Source of the DNA: Variovorax sp. N23
GTDB taxonomy: Bacteria > Pseudomonadota > Gammaproteobacteria > Burkholderiales > Burkholderiaceae_C
Length of the DNA stretch: 64,000 bases
Direction: 5' to 3'
Assembly: GCF_025486315.1 (NCBI RefSeq)
Contig: NZ_JAOOPY010000006.1
Coordinates: 62,001-126,000, forward strand
Under the pieces are notes generated by a model that did not search any database, was not told the origin of the DNA, and worked only from the letters and a program-made list of their open reading frames with translations. Made by a program: the position numbers and the translations under genes. This document shows positions 42,008 to 50,388 of this stretch, piece by piece. The stretch's first letter is position 1, and every line of letters begins with the position of its first letter.

Positions 42008-43008
42008 AACGCAGCCCCCTTCTTGTCCGCACCGCTCGCCGTGTCGCCCTCGGTGGCGCCCTGGCGCTGGCCGCTGTCGCGTTGCTGCCGTCGCTGGCCA
42101 TCGCGCAGAGCTACCCGGCCAAGCCCATCCGCATCGTCGTGCCGTTTCCGCCGGGCGGCAGCACCGACCTGCTGGCGCGCCGCATCGGCGAGAAGCTGGC
42201 CGCGGCCTGGGGGCAGCCGGTGGTGGTCGAGAACCGTGCCGGTGCGGGCGGCACGCTCGGCGCCGACTACGTCGTCAAGTCGGCGCCCGACGGCTACACG
42301 CTGCTGATGGGCGTGACCGGCAGCAACGCCATCGCCGGTGCGCTGTACCCTAAGCTGCCCTACGACGTGGTGAAGGACTTCGCGCCGGTGTCGCTCGTCG
42401 TCTCGTCGCCCCTGGTGCTGGTGCGCAACCCGGGCTTCGCGCCGAAGACGGTGCAGGCGCTGGTGGCCGCGGCCAAGGCCAAGCCGGGCTCGATCAGCTA
42501 CGGCTCGCCGGGCAATGGCACGTCGATGCATCTGACCGGCGAGATGTTCAAGCTGTCGGCCAAGGTGTCGATGCTGCACATCCCCTACCGCGGCAGCGCG
42601 GGGGCGCTGAGCGACCTGATGGGCGGGCAGATCGACACGATGTTCGGCGACTTCCTCGTGGTCTGGCCGCAGCTGGAAGCCGGCAAGCTGCTGCCGATCG
42701 CGGTGACGTCGAAGACGCGCCACAAGATGCTGCCCAACGTGCCGACCATCGCCGAGAGCGGCTACCCGGGCTTCGAGGCGCTGTCGTGGCAGGGCCTGTT
42801 CGCGCCGGCTGCCACGCCGCCGGCCATCGTCGAGCAGCTCAACCGTGAAGTGAACAAGGCGCTGGCCAGTGCGGACATCCAGGAGTACTTCGGCTCGCGC
42901 GGCTTCACGCTGGGCGGCAGCAGCGCCACGGAGTTCAAGGCCTTCGTGAAGGTCGAGGCCGACAAGTGGGCCAGGATCGTCCAGGCCTCCGGCGCCAAGG
43001 CGGACTGA
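42004..43008 (+). CDS. Bug/TctC family periplasmic solute-binding protein
   Basis: 334 residues. Signal peptide ends near residue 34 (SLAIA-QSYPAKPIR). Typical Bug strand/loop order IRIVVPFPPGGSTDLLARRIG, WGQPVVVENRAGAGGTLGAD, YGSPGNGTSMHLTGEMF and GAGSDLMG-type helix positions. It overlaps hyuB, so it probably delivers the compound that the hydantoinase degrades, again without adjacent tctAB. Confidence 0.9.
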   Translation: MKRSPLLVRTARRVALGGALALAAVALLPSLAIAQSYPAKPIRIVVPFPPGGSTDLLARRIGEKLAAAWGQPVVVENRAGAGGTLGADYVVKSAPDGYTLLMGVTGSNAIAGALYPKLPYDVVKDFAPVSLVVSSPLVLVRNPGFAPKTVQALVAAAKAKPGSISYGSPGNGTSMHLTGEMFKLSAKVSMLHIPYRGSAGALSDLMGGQIDTMFGDFLVVWPQLEAGKLLPIAVTSKTRHKMLPNVPTIAESGYPGFEALSWQGLFAPAATPPAIVEQLNREVNKALASADIQEYFGSRGFTLGGSSATEFKAFVKVEADKWARIVQASGAKAD

Positions 43009-43015
43009 GCGCCGC

Positions 43016-43402
43016 ATGGGAACCATCACGCACATCGGGCCGCCAGTGGTTCGCGCGGGGAAGACGCAACCGATCTCACCGGCCGTGGTGGCCGAAGGTG
43101 CGCTGGTCTTCGTGTCGGGGCAGGTGCCGATGCGCGACGGCACGCCCGCGGCGCCCGACATCGCGGGCCAGACGCATGTGGCGCTGGACATGATCGAGGC
43201 CATCCTTGAGCGCGCCGGTTGCACGCTGGCTGACGTGGTGAAGACGACGGTGTGGCTGGTCGACGGGGACGACTACCCGGCCTTCAATGCGGCTTGGGGG
43301 GAGCGCTTTGCGCCTGAGACGGCGCCAGCGCGATCGACCGTGATTTCGGGGTTGATCGCGCCGGTGTTGGTGGAGATCGAGGCGGTCGCTGTGCGCCGCT
43401 GA
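43016..43402 (+). CDS. RidA family enamine/imine deaminase
   Basis: 128 residues, the usual length of the YjgF/YER057c/UK114 family. The conserved Arg that holds the substrate carboxylate is in APARSTV, and the C-terminal EIEAVAV gives the trimer-interface Glu. RidA hydrolyses reactive enamines and imines made by FAD oxidases and PLP enzymes, matching the oxidase at the front of this operon. It ends 22 bases before the intergenic repeat. Confidence 0.88.
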   Translation: MGTITHIGPPVVRAGKTQPISPAVVAEGALVFVSGQVPMRDGTPAAPDIAGQTHVALDMIEAILERAGCTLADVVKTTVWLVDGDDYPAFNAAWGERFAPETAPARSTVISGLIAPVLVEIEAVAVRR

Positions 43403-43423
43403 ATTTGGCTTGTGCTTGTGGGT

Positions 43424-43515
43424 GGGCCGTGGGCGGCGGGTAACTCCTTCCGCGAATGTCCCCCGCTTCGCTCCTCCTTTATTTCGCTGCAGGAGTCACC
43501 CACCACCCACGGCCC
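43424..43515. repeat. Stem-bounded intergenic repeat, family B, unit 1
   Basis: Arms 43424-43454 and 43485-43515 (31 bases; 26 match). The interior holds TGTCCCCCGCTTCGCTCCTC, a core shared with the other family B units, with an apical GC-TTC-GC mini-stem. Lies between convergent ridA and the ABC permease. Confidence 0.8.
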
Positions 43516-43560
43516 GGGACGCGCTGTGTCGTTCAGCGCGATGAGCAACCGTCGCGTCCA

Positions 43561-43656
43561 GGCGCATGTCGGTGGGGTGTACTGCGCAGTGAGGTCAAGG
43601 AGGAGGCCGCAGGCCGGGGGACACGAACGAAGCAGTGCACCCCGCCGGCATGAGCC
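43561..43656. repeat. Stem-bounded intergenic repeat, family B, unit 2 (inverted)
   Basis: Arms 43561-43585 and 43632-43656 (25 bases; 21 match, most differences T-G pairs). The core is in reverse orientation, AAGGAGGAGGCCGCAGGCC followed by GGGGGACA, with a GGCC-GCA-GGCC mini-stem. Confidence 0.8.
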
Positions 43657-43681
43657 CCGCTACGGCGCATGCAAGCCGAGT

Positions 43682-44578
43682 TTAGAACGTCGCCGGCCGC
43701 CACTTCAGGAGCCGCTTCTCCACCTGGCTGAGCAGGAAGTCCGCAGCCAGTGCCACCACTGCCAGCACGATCATCGCAGCGAACACACCGCTCGCATTGA
43801 AGGCACCTTGGGCCGTCGAGATCAACAGACCGATACCTTCCTTGGCGCCGAGAAACTCGCCGACCACCGCACCGACCAGCGCGAAGCCGAAGCTCACGTG
43901 CAGGCTCGCCAGGATCCAGGACATGGCCGATGGAATGACTACCGCGGTGGTCAGTTGCCGCGGCGACGCGCCGAGGATCTGCGCATTGGCGATCATGTAC
44001 TTGTCGGCTTCGCGCACGCCCTGGAAGGCGTTGCCGAAGACCACGAAGAACACCATCACGACAGCCAGCGCCACCTTCGACGCCATGCCCAGGCCCAGCG
44101 CGATCACGAAGATCGAGCCGAGCACCACGCGCGGGATCGAGTTGGCGATCTGGATGTACAGGCTGAACACGTCCGACAGCAGCTTGTTGCGGCCCAGCAG
44201 GATGCCGCAAACCACGCCCGCCACCGAGCCGATCAGGAAGCCGATGACGGTCTCCTCCAGCGTCACGAGCACCTGCGTCCACAGCGGGCCCTGCGAGGTG
44301 CCGTCGCGCACCCATTCGACGATCTGCGCCCAGATCATCGAGGGCATCGAATAGAAGAAGGGGTCGATCACCTTGAAGCGGGCCGCGAGTTCCCAGCCGC
44401 CGAGCACGACGACCAGCACCGCCAGCCGGAGGCCGATGATCATGCTGCGACGGCGGCGGATGGCGGTCTGGGCGATCTCGGATTCGCGCGCGAGTGCTTC
44501 GTCGCTGAGCGAGGCGGGCAGGGCTGCGGTGGTGGGGGGCAGGGTGGACATGGCAGGGTTCCGTGGGGGCGTGTTCAT
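43682..44578 (-). CDS. NitT/TauT/SsuC-type ABC permease
   Basis: 298 residues from ATG 44578, which overlaps the stop of the ATPase gene (ATGA); the in-frame ATG 44551 is an alternative. Six membrane helices from residue ~38 (MIIGLRLAVLVVVLGGWELAA). The coupling loop EADKYMIANAQILGASPRQL and GFALVGAVVGEFLGAKEGIGLLI mark the SsuC/TauC/NrtB permease class for sulfonates, taurine, nitrate, thiamine precursors or riboflavin-like compounds. Substrate unknown. Confidence 0.88.
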   Translation of the reverse strand: MNTPPRNPAMSTLPPTTAALPASLSDEALARESEIAQTAIRRRRSMIIGLRLAVLVVVLGGWELAARFKVIDPFFYSMPSMIWAQIVEWVRDGTSQGPLWTQVLVTLEETVIGFLIGSVAGVVCGILLGRNKLLSDVFSLYIQIANSIPRVVLGSIFVIALGLGMASKVALAVVMVFFVVFGNAFQGVREADKYMIANAQILGASPRQLTTAVVIPSAMSWILASLHVSFGFALVGAVVGEFLGAKEGIGLLISTAQGAFNASGVFAAMIVLAVVALAADFLLSQVEKRLLKWRPATF

Positions 44579-45387
44579 TCGATGACGACTTCTTCGCGCA
44601 GGTCGTTCCAGATGTGCTTGGAGAGCTCGACGAACTTCGGGTCGTAGCGCACCTCGGACATCACGCGCGGGCGCGGCAGGTCGATCTCGTACACGCGCTT
44701 GAGCGTGCCGGGCCGCGCCGACAGCACGAACACGCGGTCGGCCAGCGCGATGGCTTCTTCCAGGTCGTGCGTGATGAACACGACCGAGCCGCCGTTGCCC
44801 GACCACAGCTGCAGCAACTCGTCCTGCATCAGCGTGCGGGTCTGCATGTCGAGCGCCGAGAAGGGCTCGTCCATCAGCAGGATCTCCGGGTCGTTGATGA
44901 AGGTCTGCGCCAGCGCCACGCGCTTGCGCATGCCACCCGACAACTGGTGCGGGTAGTGCTTGCCGAACTTGCCCAGGCCCACGCGGTGGATCCATTCCTG
45001 CGCGAGTTCCATCGCCTCCTTCTTGGGCTTGCCGCGGAACAGCGGGCCGGTGGCCACGTTGTCCTCCACGCTGCGCCACGGGAACACGGCGTCGGCCTGG
45101 AAGACGAAGCCGATGCGCGGGTCGATGCCGGTCACGGGCTGGCCCATCACCTGCACCTCGCCCACGGTGGGCTTGAGCAGGCCGGTGATCATGTTCAGCG
45201 TGGTCGACTTGCCGCAGCCCGTCGGGCCGACGATGGCGACGAACTCGCCGCGTGCGACCGACATGCTGAAGTTGCGCAGCGCCACGGTGGCGTTGCCGTC
45301 CTGCGAGATGAAGCGCAGCGACACGTCGCGGAATTCGATGGCGGACGTGGTGGTCCGGCCGGCGGGGGCACCGTTTCGCATGGTCAC
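44575..45387 (-). CDS. NitT/TauT/SsuB-type ABC ATPase
   Basis: 270 residues. Walker A GPTGCGKST near residue 53, Q-loop FQADAVFPWRSVEDN (a hallmark of the NitT/TauT group), signature LSGGMRKRVALAQTF, Walker B ILLMDEPFSALD, H-loop ITHDLEEA. The GTG at 45387 overlaps the stop of the binding-protein gene (GTGA); ATG 45381 is an alternative start. Confidence 0.9.
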   Translation of the reverse strand: MTMRNGAPAGRTTTSAIEFRDVSLRFISQDGNATVALRNFSMSVARGEFVAIVGPTGCGKSTTLNMITGLLKPTVGEVQVMGQPVTGIDPRIGFVFQADAVFPWRSVEDNVATGPLFRGKPKKEAMELAQEWIHRVGLGKFGKHYPHQLSGGMRKRVALAQTFINDPEILLMDEPFSALDMQTRTLMQDELLQLWSGNGGSVVFITHDLEEAIALADRVFVLSARPGTLKRVYEIDLPRPRVMSEVRYDPKFVELSKHIWNDLREEVVIE

Positions 45388-46415
45388 TTCGCCGCCGCGG
45401 CCAGGAAGGCGTTGCTGTAGGTCTTCGACAGGTCGATGTTCTTGCCCTTGATCGACGGCTTGTTGGCCGCGAGCACCTTCAGCACCGTCTCCGGGCCGCC
45501 CGCGGGCATCAGGCCGTCGGTGGTGAACATCGGCAGCGAGGCCTTCAGCGCCGCGACGTACAGCGCCTTGTCGCTGCCGTAGTAGTCGCGCGGCACCTTC
45601 TCCGCGATCTCCTCGGCGCTGTGGGTGTGGATGTAGGCCATGGTACGGGCGAAGGCATGCGCCAGCTTGGCGGCCTCGGCCTGGTGCGCATCGGCCCAGG
45701 CGTTCTGAACGTACAGGCTCGCGGCGGGGTACACGCCGCCCAGCGCCTTCACCGTGTCGGGCTCGGTGCGCAGGTCGATCAGCACGCGGGCGTCGCCGGT
45801 CTTGAGCAGCTGCGACACGGTCGGCTCGGTCGTCATGCCGGCCTGGATACGGTCCTGCTTGATGGCGGCGATGAAGGAGTTGCCCGCGCCCACGGGCAGC
45901 AGCGAATAGTCCTTGGACGCCACGCCGGCGCGGTCGGCCAGGTAGCGCGTGAGGAAGTCGGTGGACGAGCCCAGGCCCGTCACGCCCAGCGTCTTGCCGC
46001 CCTTGGCGTCGGCCATGCTCTTGAAGCCGGCGTCGGAGGCCTTGGTCGACACCATCTCGACCTCGCCCGGCACCTTGCAGAACACGGCGATGGCTTCGAT
46101 CTCCTTGCCCTTGCTCTGCAGGTCGATGGTGTGGTCGTAGAAGCCGACCACGCCCTGCACGGCGCCGGCGATCAGCTGGTTCTCGGCATCGACGCCGGCC
46201 GGCTGCGACTGCAGCTCGACGTTCAGGCCTTCGTCCTTGAAGTAGCCCAGCGCCTCGGTGAGCTTGGCCGGCAGGTAGATGATCTTGTTGATGCCGCCCA
46301 CCATGAGGGTGATCGGCGCGTCGGCGGCCTGCGCGAAGGGCGCGGCGGCCGCCAGGGCGGTGCAGAGGGCGGTGGCGAGCAGGGTGCGGCGCGAGGGGCG
46401 GATGAACATGGACAT
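45384..46415 (-). CDS. NitT/TauT/SsuA-type periplasmic binding protein
   Basis: 343 residues from ATG 46415. Signal peptide ends near residue 30 (AAPFAQA-ADAPIT). NMT1/SsuA fold: INKIIYLPAKLTEALGYFKDEGLNVEL, GAVQGVVGFYDHTIDLQSKG, GGKTLGVTGLGSSTDFLTRY, MTTEPTVSQLLKTG. First gene of the three-gene importer and divergent from the two-component system, with a 148-base shared promoter region containing TTCGGCC/GGCCGAA arms. Confidence 0.9.
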   Translation of the reverse strand: MSMFIRPSRRTLLATALCTALAAAAPFAQAADAPITLMVGGINKIIYLPAKLTEALGYFKDEGLNVELQSQPAGVDAENQLIAGAVQGVVGFYDHTIDLQSKGKEIEAIAVFCKVPGEVEMVSTKASDAGFKSMADAKGGKTLGVTGLGSSTDFLTRYLADRAGVASKDYSLLPVGAGNSFIAAIKQDRIQAGMTTEPTVSQLLKTGDARVLIDLRTEPDTVKALGGVYPAASLYVQNAWADAHQAEAAKLAHAFARTMAYIHTHSAEEIAEKVPRDYYGSDKALYVAALKASLPMFTTDGLMPAGGPETVLKVLAANKPSIKGKNIDLSKTYSNAFLAAAAK

Positions 46416-46563
46416 GGTCTCGGGTCTCCAGATGGGATGGACAAAGTCTAGAAATCGCGATCCTTCGGCCAGCTTTCGCGGCCGGCCGAAAATTCTCATG
46501 GTTATCCCTAGGCCGGCGGACTTCGCTGTCCTCTTCCTAGAATCCGCGCACCACCCGCCCGCC

Positions 46564-47238
46564 ATGAAGCTCCTGCTCATCGAAGACAACCCGCAACTGG
46601 CCCACTGGCTGTCCAGCCTGCTGCGCGAGCAGGACTTCGTGGTCGACCATGTGGCGGACGGCGACGCGGCCGACCGGCTGTTGATGCAGACCCGCTACGA
46701 CGTGGTGCTGCTCGACCTCAACCTGCCGCAGCTCTCGGGCAAGGCCGTGCTGCGGCGGCTGCGCGAGCGTGGCGACGCGGTGCCGGTCATCATCCTCACG
46801 GCCACCGCCTCGCTCGACCAGAAGGTGCTGTGCCTGGAAATCGGCGCCGACGACTACCTGGTCAAGCCTTTCGAGATCCGCGAGCTGGTGGCGCGCATCA
46901 AGGTGCTGGTGCGCCGGCAGACGCCGGGCAAGGCCAACGACATGGCCTGCGGCGACCTGCAGTACGACCTGCGCACGCGGCAGTTCACGCTGGCGCACGA
47001 AGAGCTCGCGCTGCCGCCGCGGGAACGCACGCTGCTCGAGACGCTGATGCTCAAGGCTGGCAGCACGGTGTCGAAGCAGGCGCTGATCGATGCGATGTTC
47101 GGCCTGGACGACGAACCCAGCGCGGACGCGGTCGACATCTACATCCACCGCCTGCGCAGGAAGCTCGAGACCAGCCAGGCGACCATCATCACCCTGCGCG
47201 GCGTCGGCTACCTGCTGCGGACCCGGCAGGAGCACTGA
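46564..47238 (+). CDS. OmpR-type response regulator, TctD-like
   Basis: 224 residues. Receiver with Asp51 (VVLLDLNLP) as phosphorylation site, acidic pair at the start (IEDN) and Lys101 (LVKPF). OmpR winged helix from ~residue 130, including SKQALIDAMFGLDD and DIYIHRLRRKLE. It closely resembles the TctD regulator class that controls carboxylate uptake. Followed 2 bases later by its kinase. It probably regulates the divergent ABC importer. Confidence 0.9.
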   Translation: MKLLLIEDNPQLAHWLSSLLREQDFVVDHVADGDAADRLLMQTRYDVVLLDLNLPQLSGKAVLRRLRERGDAVPVIILTATASLDQKVLCLEIGADDYLVKPFEIRELVARIKVLVRRQTPGKANDMACGDLQYDLRTRQFTLAHEELALPPRERTLLETLMLKAGSTVSKQALIDAMFGLDDEPSADAVDIYIHRLRRKLETSQATIITLRGVGYLLRTRQEH

Positions 47239-47239
47239 G

Positions 47240-48655
47240 GTGCTGGCCAGCCTGCGCTTTCGCCTGGCGTTGTGGCTGCTGCTGCCGCTGTCGCTCTTCG
47301 TCGCCGTCTGCGGCTACCTGGCCTGGCGCCACGCCGCCGCCGTGGCCGATTACGTGCAGGACCACGACCTGCTGGCATCGGCCAAGGTGCTGTCGGACCG
47401 CCTGATCTGGGAGGGCGACAACGTGCAGGCCAGCGTGCCGCCGTCGGCGCTGAGCCTGTTCGTCTCGCCCGAGCGCGACCGCGTCTTCCTCAGCGTCACC
47501 GGCGCCTCCGGCGAGCTGCTGGCCGGTTCGCCCGGCTTCCCGATGCCGCAGGTGCGCCGTCCCGAAGGCGCCGACCGCGCGCAGTGGTACGACACGCGCT
47601 TCCAGGGCGTCGACCTGCGCGCGGTCGTCACCACGCGATCGATGTTCGACGTGACCGGTGCGCGCGATATCACCATCGCCGTCGGCAAGACCACGGGCAG
47701 CCGCGACCACATGCTGCGCAGCCTGTGGTGGCCCTCGGTCGACTACCTGCTGATCGCGCTGGTGCTGGCGGTGGTGCTCACCACCGTGGCGCTGACGCTG
47801 GAGCTGCGCCCGGTCGTGCGGCTGAGCCAGCAACTGGCGCAGCGCGACCCGATGCACCTCGACTTCGTCGTCGATACGCGCGCGCTGCACACCGAGCTGC
47901 GGCCGGTGGCTGACACCATCAACCGCTTCGTGCGCCAGCTGCGTGCGCACTCGCAGGCGCAGCGCCGCTTCATCGCCGATGCGGCGCACCAGCTGCGCAC
48001 CCCGCTGGCGATGCAGGCCACGCAGATCGAATTCGCGCGCTACACGCGCCAGCATCGGCAGGACTGGGACACGCGGCGCGCCGACATGGACGCGATGTGG
48101 GTCGGCATGCAGGCCAGCAACCGCCGCCTGGTCGACGTCACGAACAAGCTGCTGCTATTGGCGCAGGCCGAGCATGGTGATGCCCAGGCGCATCTCGAAC
48201 CGGTGGACCTGCCGGAGGTCGCCTTGCGTTGCGTGGAACAGCTCGCAGCGCTGGCGGACCGGCGCCACATCGACCTGGGGCTGGACGTGTCCGCCGCCGC
48301 AGGCACCGCACGGGTGAGGGCGCAACCCGCACTGCTCGACGCGCTGGTGACGAACCTGCTGGACAACGCGCTGCGCTACACGCAGGAAGGTGGCCGGGTG
48401 ACGGTCGGCGTGCGCATCGTCGAGCAAGGCGTCGAACTCACGGTGGAAGACAACGGACCCGGCATCCCGGCCGAAGCGCGCGAGCGCGTGTTCGAGCGCT
48501 TCTATCGGGTGTCGCAGGACACCGAAGGCACAGGGCTGGGCCTGGCGATCGTTCGCGAGATCGCGCGGGCGTTCGATGCGACCGTGGACCTGTCGGTGAA
48601 TGCCAAAGAGGGGCGGGGGTTGGTGGTGACCGTGCGGTTTCCTGTGACTGCTTGA
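47240..48655 (+). CDS. Sensor histidine kinase, TctE-like
   Basis: 471 residues from GTG 47240 (GGAG upstream). Two membrane helices (residues ~8-28 and ~165-185) frame a ~140-residue periplasmic sensor of the TctE N-terminal type. HAMP-like linker, then dimerisation/phospho-acceptor His250 in DAAHQLRTPLAMQ. ATPase: N-box NLLDNALRYT, G1 DNGPGIP, F-box ERFYR, G2 GTGLGLAIV. It senses an external metabolite and phosphorylates the preceding regulator. Confidence 0.9.
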   Translation: MLASLRFRLALWLLLPLSLFVAVCGYLAWRHAAAVADYVQDHDLLASAKVLSDRLIWEGDNVQASVPPSALSLFVSPERDRVFLSVTGASGELLAGSPGFPMPQVRRPEGADRAQWYDTRFQGVDLRAVVTTRSMFDVTGARDITIAVGKTTGSRDHMLRSLWWPSVDYLLIALVLAVVLTTVALTLELRPVVRLSQQLAQRDPMHLDFVVDTRALHTELRPVADTINRFVRQLRAHSQAQRRFIADAAHQLRTPLAMQATQIEFARYTRQHRQDWDTRRADMDAMWVGMQASNRRLVDVTNKLLLLAQAEHGDAQAHLEPVDLPEVALRCVEQLAALADRRHIDLGLDVSAAAGTARVRAQPALLDALVTNLLDNALRYTQEGGRVTVGVRIVEQGVELTVEDNGPGIPAEARERVFERFYRVSQDTEGTGLGLAIVREIARAFDATVDLSVNAKEGRGLVVTVRFPVTA

Positions 48656-48672
48656 GCCTTGCTCCTTTACCC

Positions 48673-48766
48673 GGCGCATGCCGGCGGGGTGCACTGCTTC
48701 GTTCGTGTCCCCCGCCTTCGGCTCCTCCTTTACCTCACTGCGCAGTACACCCCACCGACATGCGCC
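48673..48766. repeat. Stem-bounded intergenic repeat, family B, unit 2'
   Basis: Arms 48673-48697 and 48742-48766 (25 bases; 22 match). Core TGTCCCCCGCCTTCGGCTCC with GCC-TTC-GGC mini-stem. It corresponds to unit 2 of the 43.4-kb locus in opposite orientation and starts 17 bases after the kinase stop codon. Confidence 0.8.
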
Positions 48767-48811
48767 TGGACGCAGCCGTGGTTCAACCGCTGAACGACAC
48801 AGCGCGTCCCA

Positions 48812-48903
48812 GGCCGCGGGTGATGGGTGACCCCTGCAGCGAAATCAAGGAGGAGCCGAAGGCGGGGGACATTCGCGGAAGGGGTCACCCGTCGCCCGTG
48901 GCC
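48812..48903. repeat. Stem-bounded intergenic repeat, family B, unit 1' (inverted)
   Basis: Arms 48812-48841 and 48874-48903 (30 bases; 25 match). Core on this strand AAGGAGGAGCCGAAGGCGGG with GCC-GAA-GGC mini-stem. Corresponds to unit 1 at 43.4 kb in opposite orientation. In stem position 8 from the core edge, T-A in one copy is C-G in the other. Confidence 0.8.
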
Positions 48904-48931
48904 GACCCCCGACACCACAAAGCCACAGACC

Positions 48932-48967
48932 AAAAAAAGCCCGCGGCCGCCGAGACGGGCGCGGGCT
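48932..48967 (-). terminator. Intrinsic terminator of metK
   Basis: On the minus strand AGCCCGCG (48967-48960), a 14-base loop, CGCGGGCT (48945-48938) and a run of seven Ts (48938-48932). It begins 17 bases past the metK stop codon. Between it and 48903 no gene is seen. Confidence 0.85.
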
Positions 48968-48983
48968 GTGACCGAAGGATCGA

Positions 48984-50165
48984 TCAGAGGCCGGCAGCAG
49001 CGCGCAGTGCTGCCGCCTGCGTCGTCGCTTCCCACGTGAACTCCGGCTCTTCCCGGCCGAAGTGGCCGTAGGCGGCGGTCTTCTGGTAGATCGGGCGCAG
49101 CAGGTCGAGCATCTGGATGATGCCCTTGGGGCGCAGGTCGAAATGCGCGCGCACGAGTTCGGCGATCTTGTCGTCGGGGATCACGCCGGTGCCTTCGGTG
49201 TAGACCGTGATGTTCATCGGCTGCGCCACGCCGATGGCGTAGGCCACCTGGATCTGGCACTGGCGCGCCAGACCGGCAGCCACGATGTTCTTGGCCACAT
49301 AGCGCGCGGCGTAGGCGGCCGAGCGGTCGACCTTCGACGGGTCCTTGCCCGAGAACGCGCCGCCGCCGTGCGGGCAGGCGCCGCCGTAGGTGTCGACGAT
49401 GATCTTGCGGCCGGTCAGGCCGCAGTCGCCCTGCGGGCCGCCGATGACGAAGCGGCCGGTCGGGTTGATCAGGTAGCGCGTGTTCTGCAGCCACTCCTTG
49501 GGCAGCACCGGCTTGATGATCTCCTCGATGATGGCTTCGTTGAACGAGGCCTTCATCTTGGTCGGCGTCTCGCTCTGGTCGGGATGGTGTTGCGTGGAGA
49601 GCACCACCGTGTCGATGCTGTGCGGCTTGCCGTCGACATAGCGCATGGTGACCTGGCTCTTGGCGTCGGGGCGCAGGAAGGGCAGCCGGCCGTCCTTGCG
49701 CAGCTGGGCCTGGCGCTCGACCAGGCGGTGCGCGTAGTAGATCGGCGCGGGCATCAGCTCGGGCGTCTCGTCGCAGGCGTAGCCGAACATCAGGCCCTGG
49801 TCGCCGGCACCGATGTTGAGGTGGTCGTCGCTCGCGTGGTCCACGCCCTGGGCGATGTCGTTGCTCTGCTTGTCGTAGGCCACCAGCACGGCGCAGCCCT
49901 TGTAGTCGATGCCGTACTCGGTGTTGTCGTAGCCGATGCGCTTGATGGTGTCGCGCGCGACCTGGATGTAGTCGACGTGCGCGTTGGTCGTGATCTCGCC
50001 GGCGAGCACCACCAGGCCGGTGTTGGTCAGCGTCTCGGCGGCCACGCGGCTGCGCGGGTCCTGCTCGAAGATCGCATCGAGGATCGCGTCGGAGATCTGG
50101 TCGGCCACCTTGTCGGGATGGCCTTCGGAGACGGATTCGGACGTGAAGAGGAAATCGTTCGCCAT
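48984..50165 (-). CDS. metK: S-adenosylmethionine synthetase
   Basis: 393 residues, full length. Motifs: [24 protein letters not shown] (N-terminal ATP/metal site), [30 protein letters not shown], and [22 protein letters not shown] (phosphate loop). It makes SAM from methionine and ATP. The start ATG 50165 is preceded by GGAG at about 13 bases. It is monocistronic, divergent from the acyltransferase pair, and ends at a strong terminator. Confidence 0.97.
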   Translation of the reverse strand: MANDFLFTSESVSEGHPDKVADQISDAILDAIFEQDPRSRVAAETLTNTGLVVLAGEITTNAHVDYIQVARDTIKRIGYDNTEYGIDYKGCAVLVAYDKQSNDIAQGVDHASDDHLNIGAGDQGLMFGYACDETPELMPAPIYYAHRLVERQAQLRKDGRLPFLRPDAKSQVTMRYVDGKPHSIDTVVLSTQHHPDQSETPTKMKASFNEAIIEEIIKPVLPKEWLQNTRYLINPTGRFVIGGPQGDCGLTGRKIIVDTYGGACPHGGGAFSGKDPSKVDRSAAYAARYVAKNIVAAGLARQCQIQVAYAIGVAQPMNITVYTEGTGVIPDDKIAELVRAHFDLRPKGIIQMLDLLRPIYQKTAAYGHFGREEPEFTWEATTQAAALRAAAGL

Positions 50166-50280
50166 GTGCTTTTAATACTCCATCAGGTTGAAAGGCGCGT
50201 TGCCGATTCCGTGGGGAGCTCTGGCGAACGCTTTAGCAGAAGGCCATGTCGGCCAAGGCACAATCGCGCGGCGCTTGTGC
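50166..50280 (-). other. metK leader with possible RNA structure
   Basis: The 115-base stretch upstream of metK has several complementary segments: GCACAA/TTGTGC arms (50275-50280 with 50258-50263), and GCGTT...AACGC arms closer to the gene. A CTCC block can pair with the Shine-Dalgarno GGAG. This is not a riboswitch class I recognise, though SAM- or SAH-sensing would make sense for this gene. Confidence 0.3.
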
Positions 50281-50388
50281 GTGTCGCCCTGCAAGTAGTT
50301 CCATAACTCAGCGACAATTTCATTCTATTCGAGCCCGGCGGCCTGTGCATGCGTGCAACAGGCGGGCAAGCACCCCCCAGTTCCCTGA

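Noticed and set aside
43424..43656. CRISPR array
   Set aside because: Only two imperfect inverted units with no regular spacers; no cas genes.
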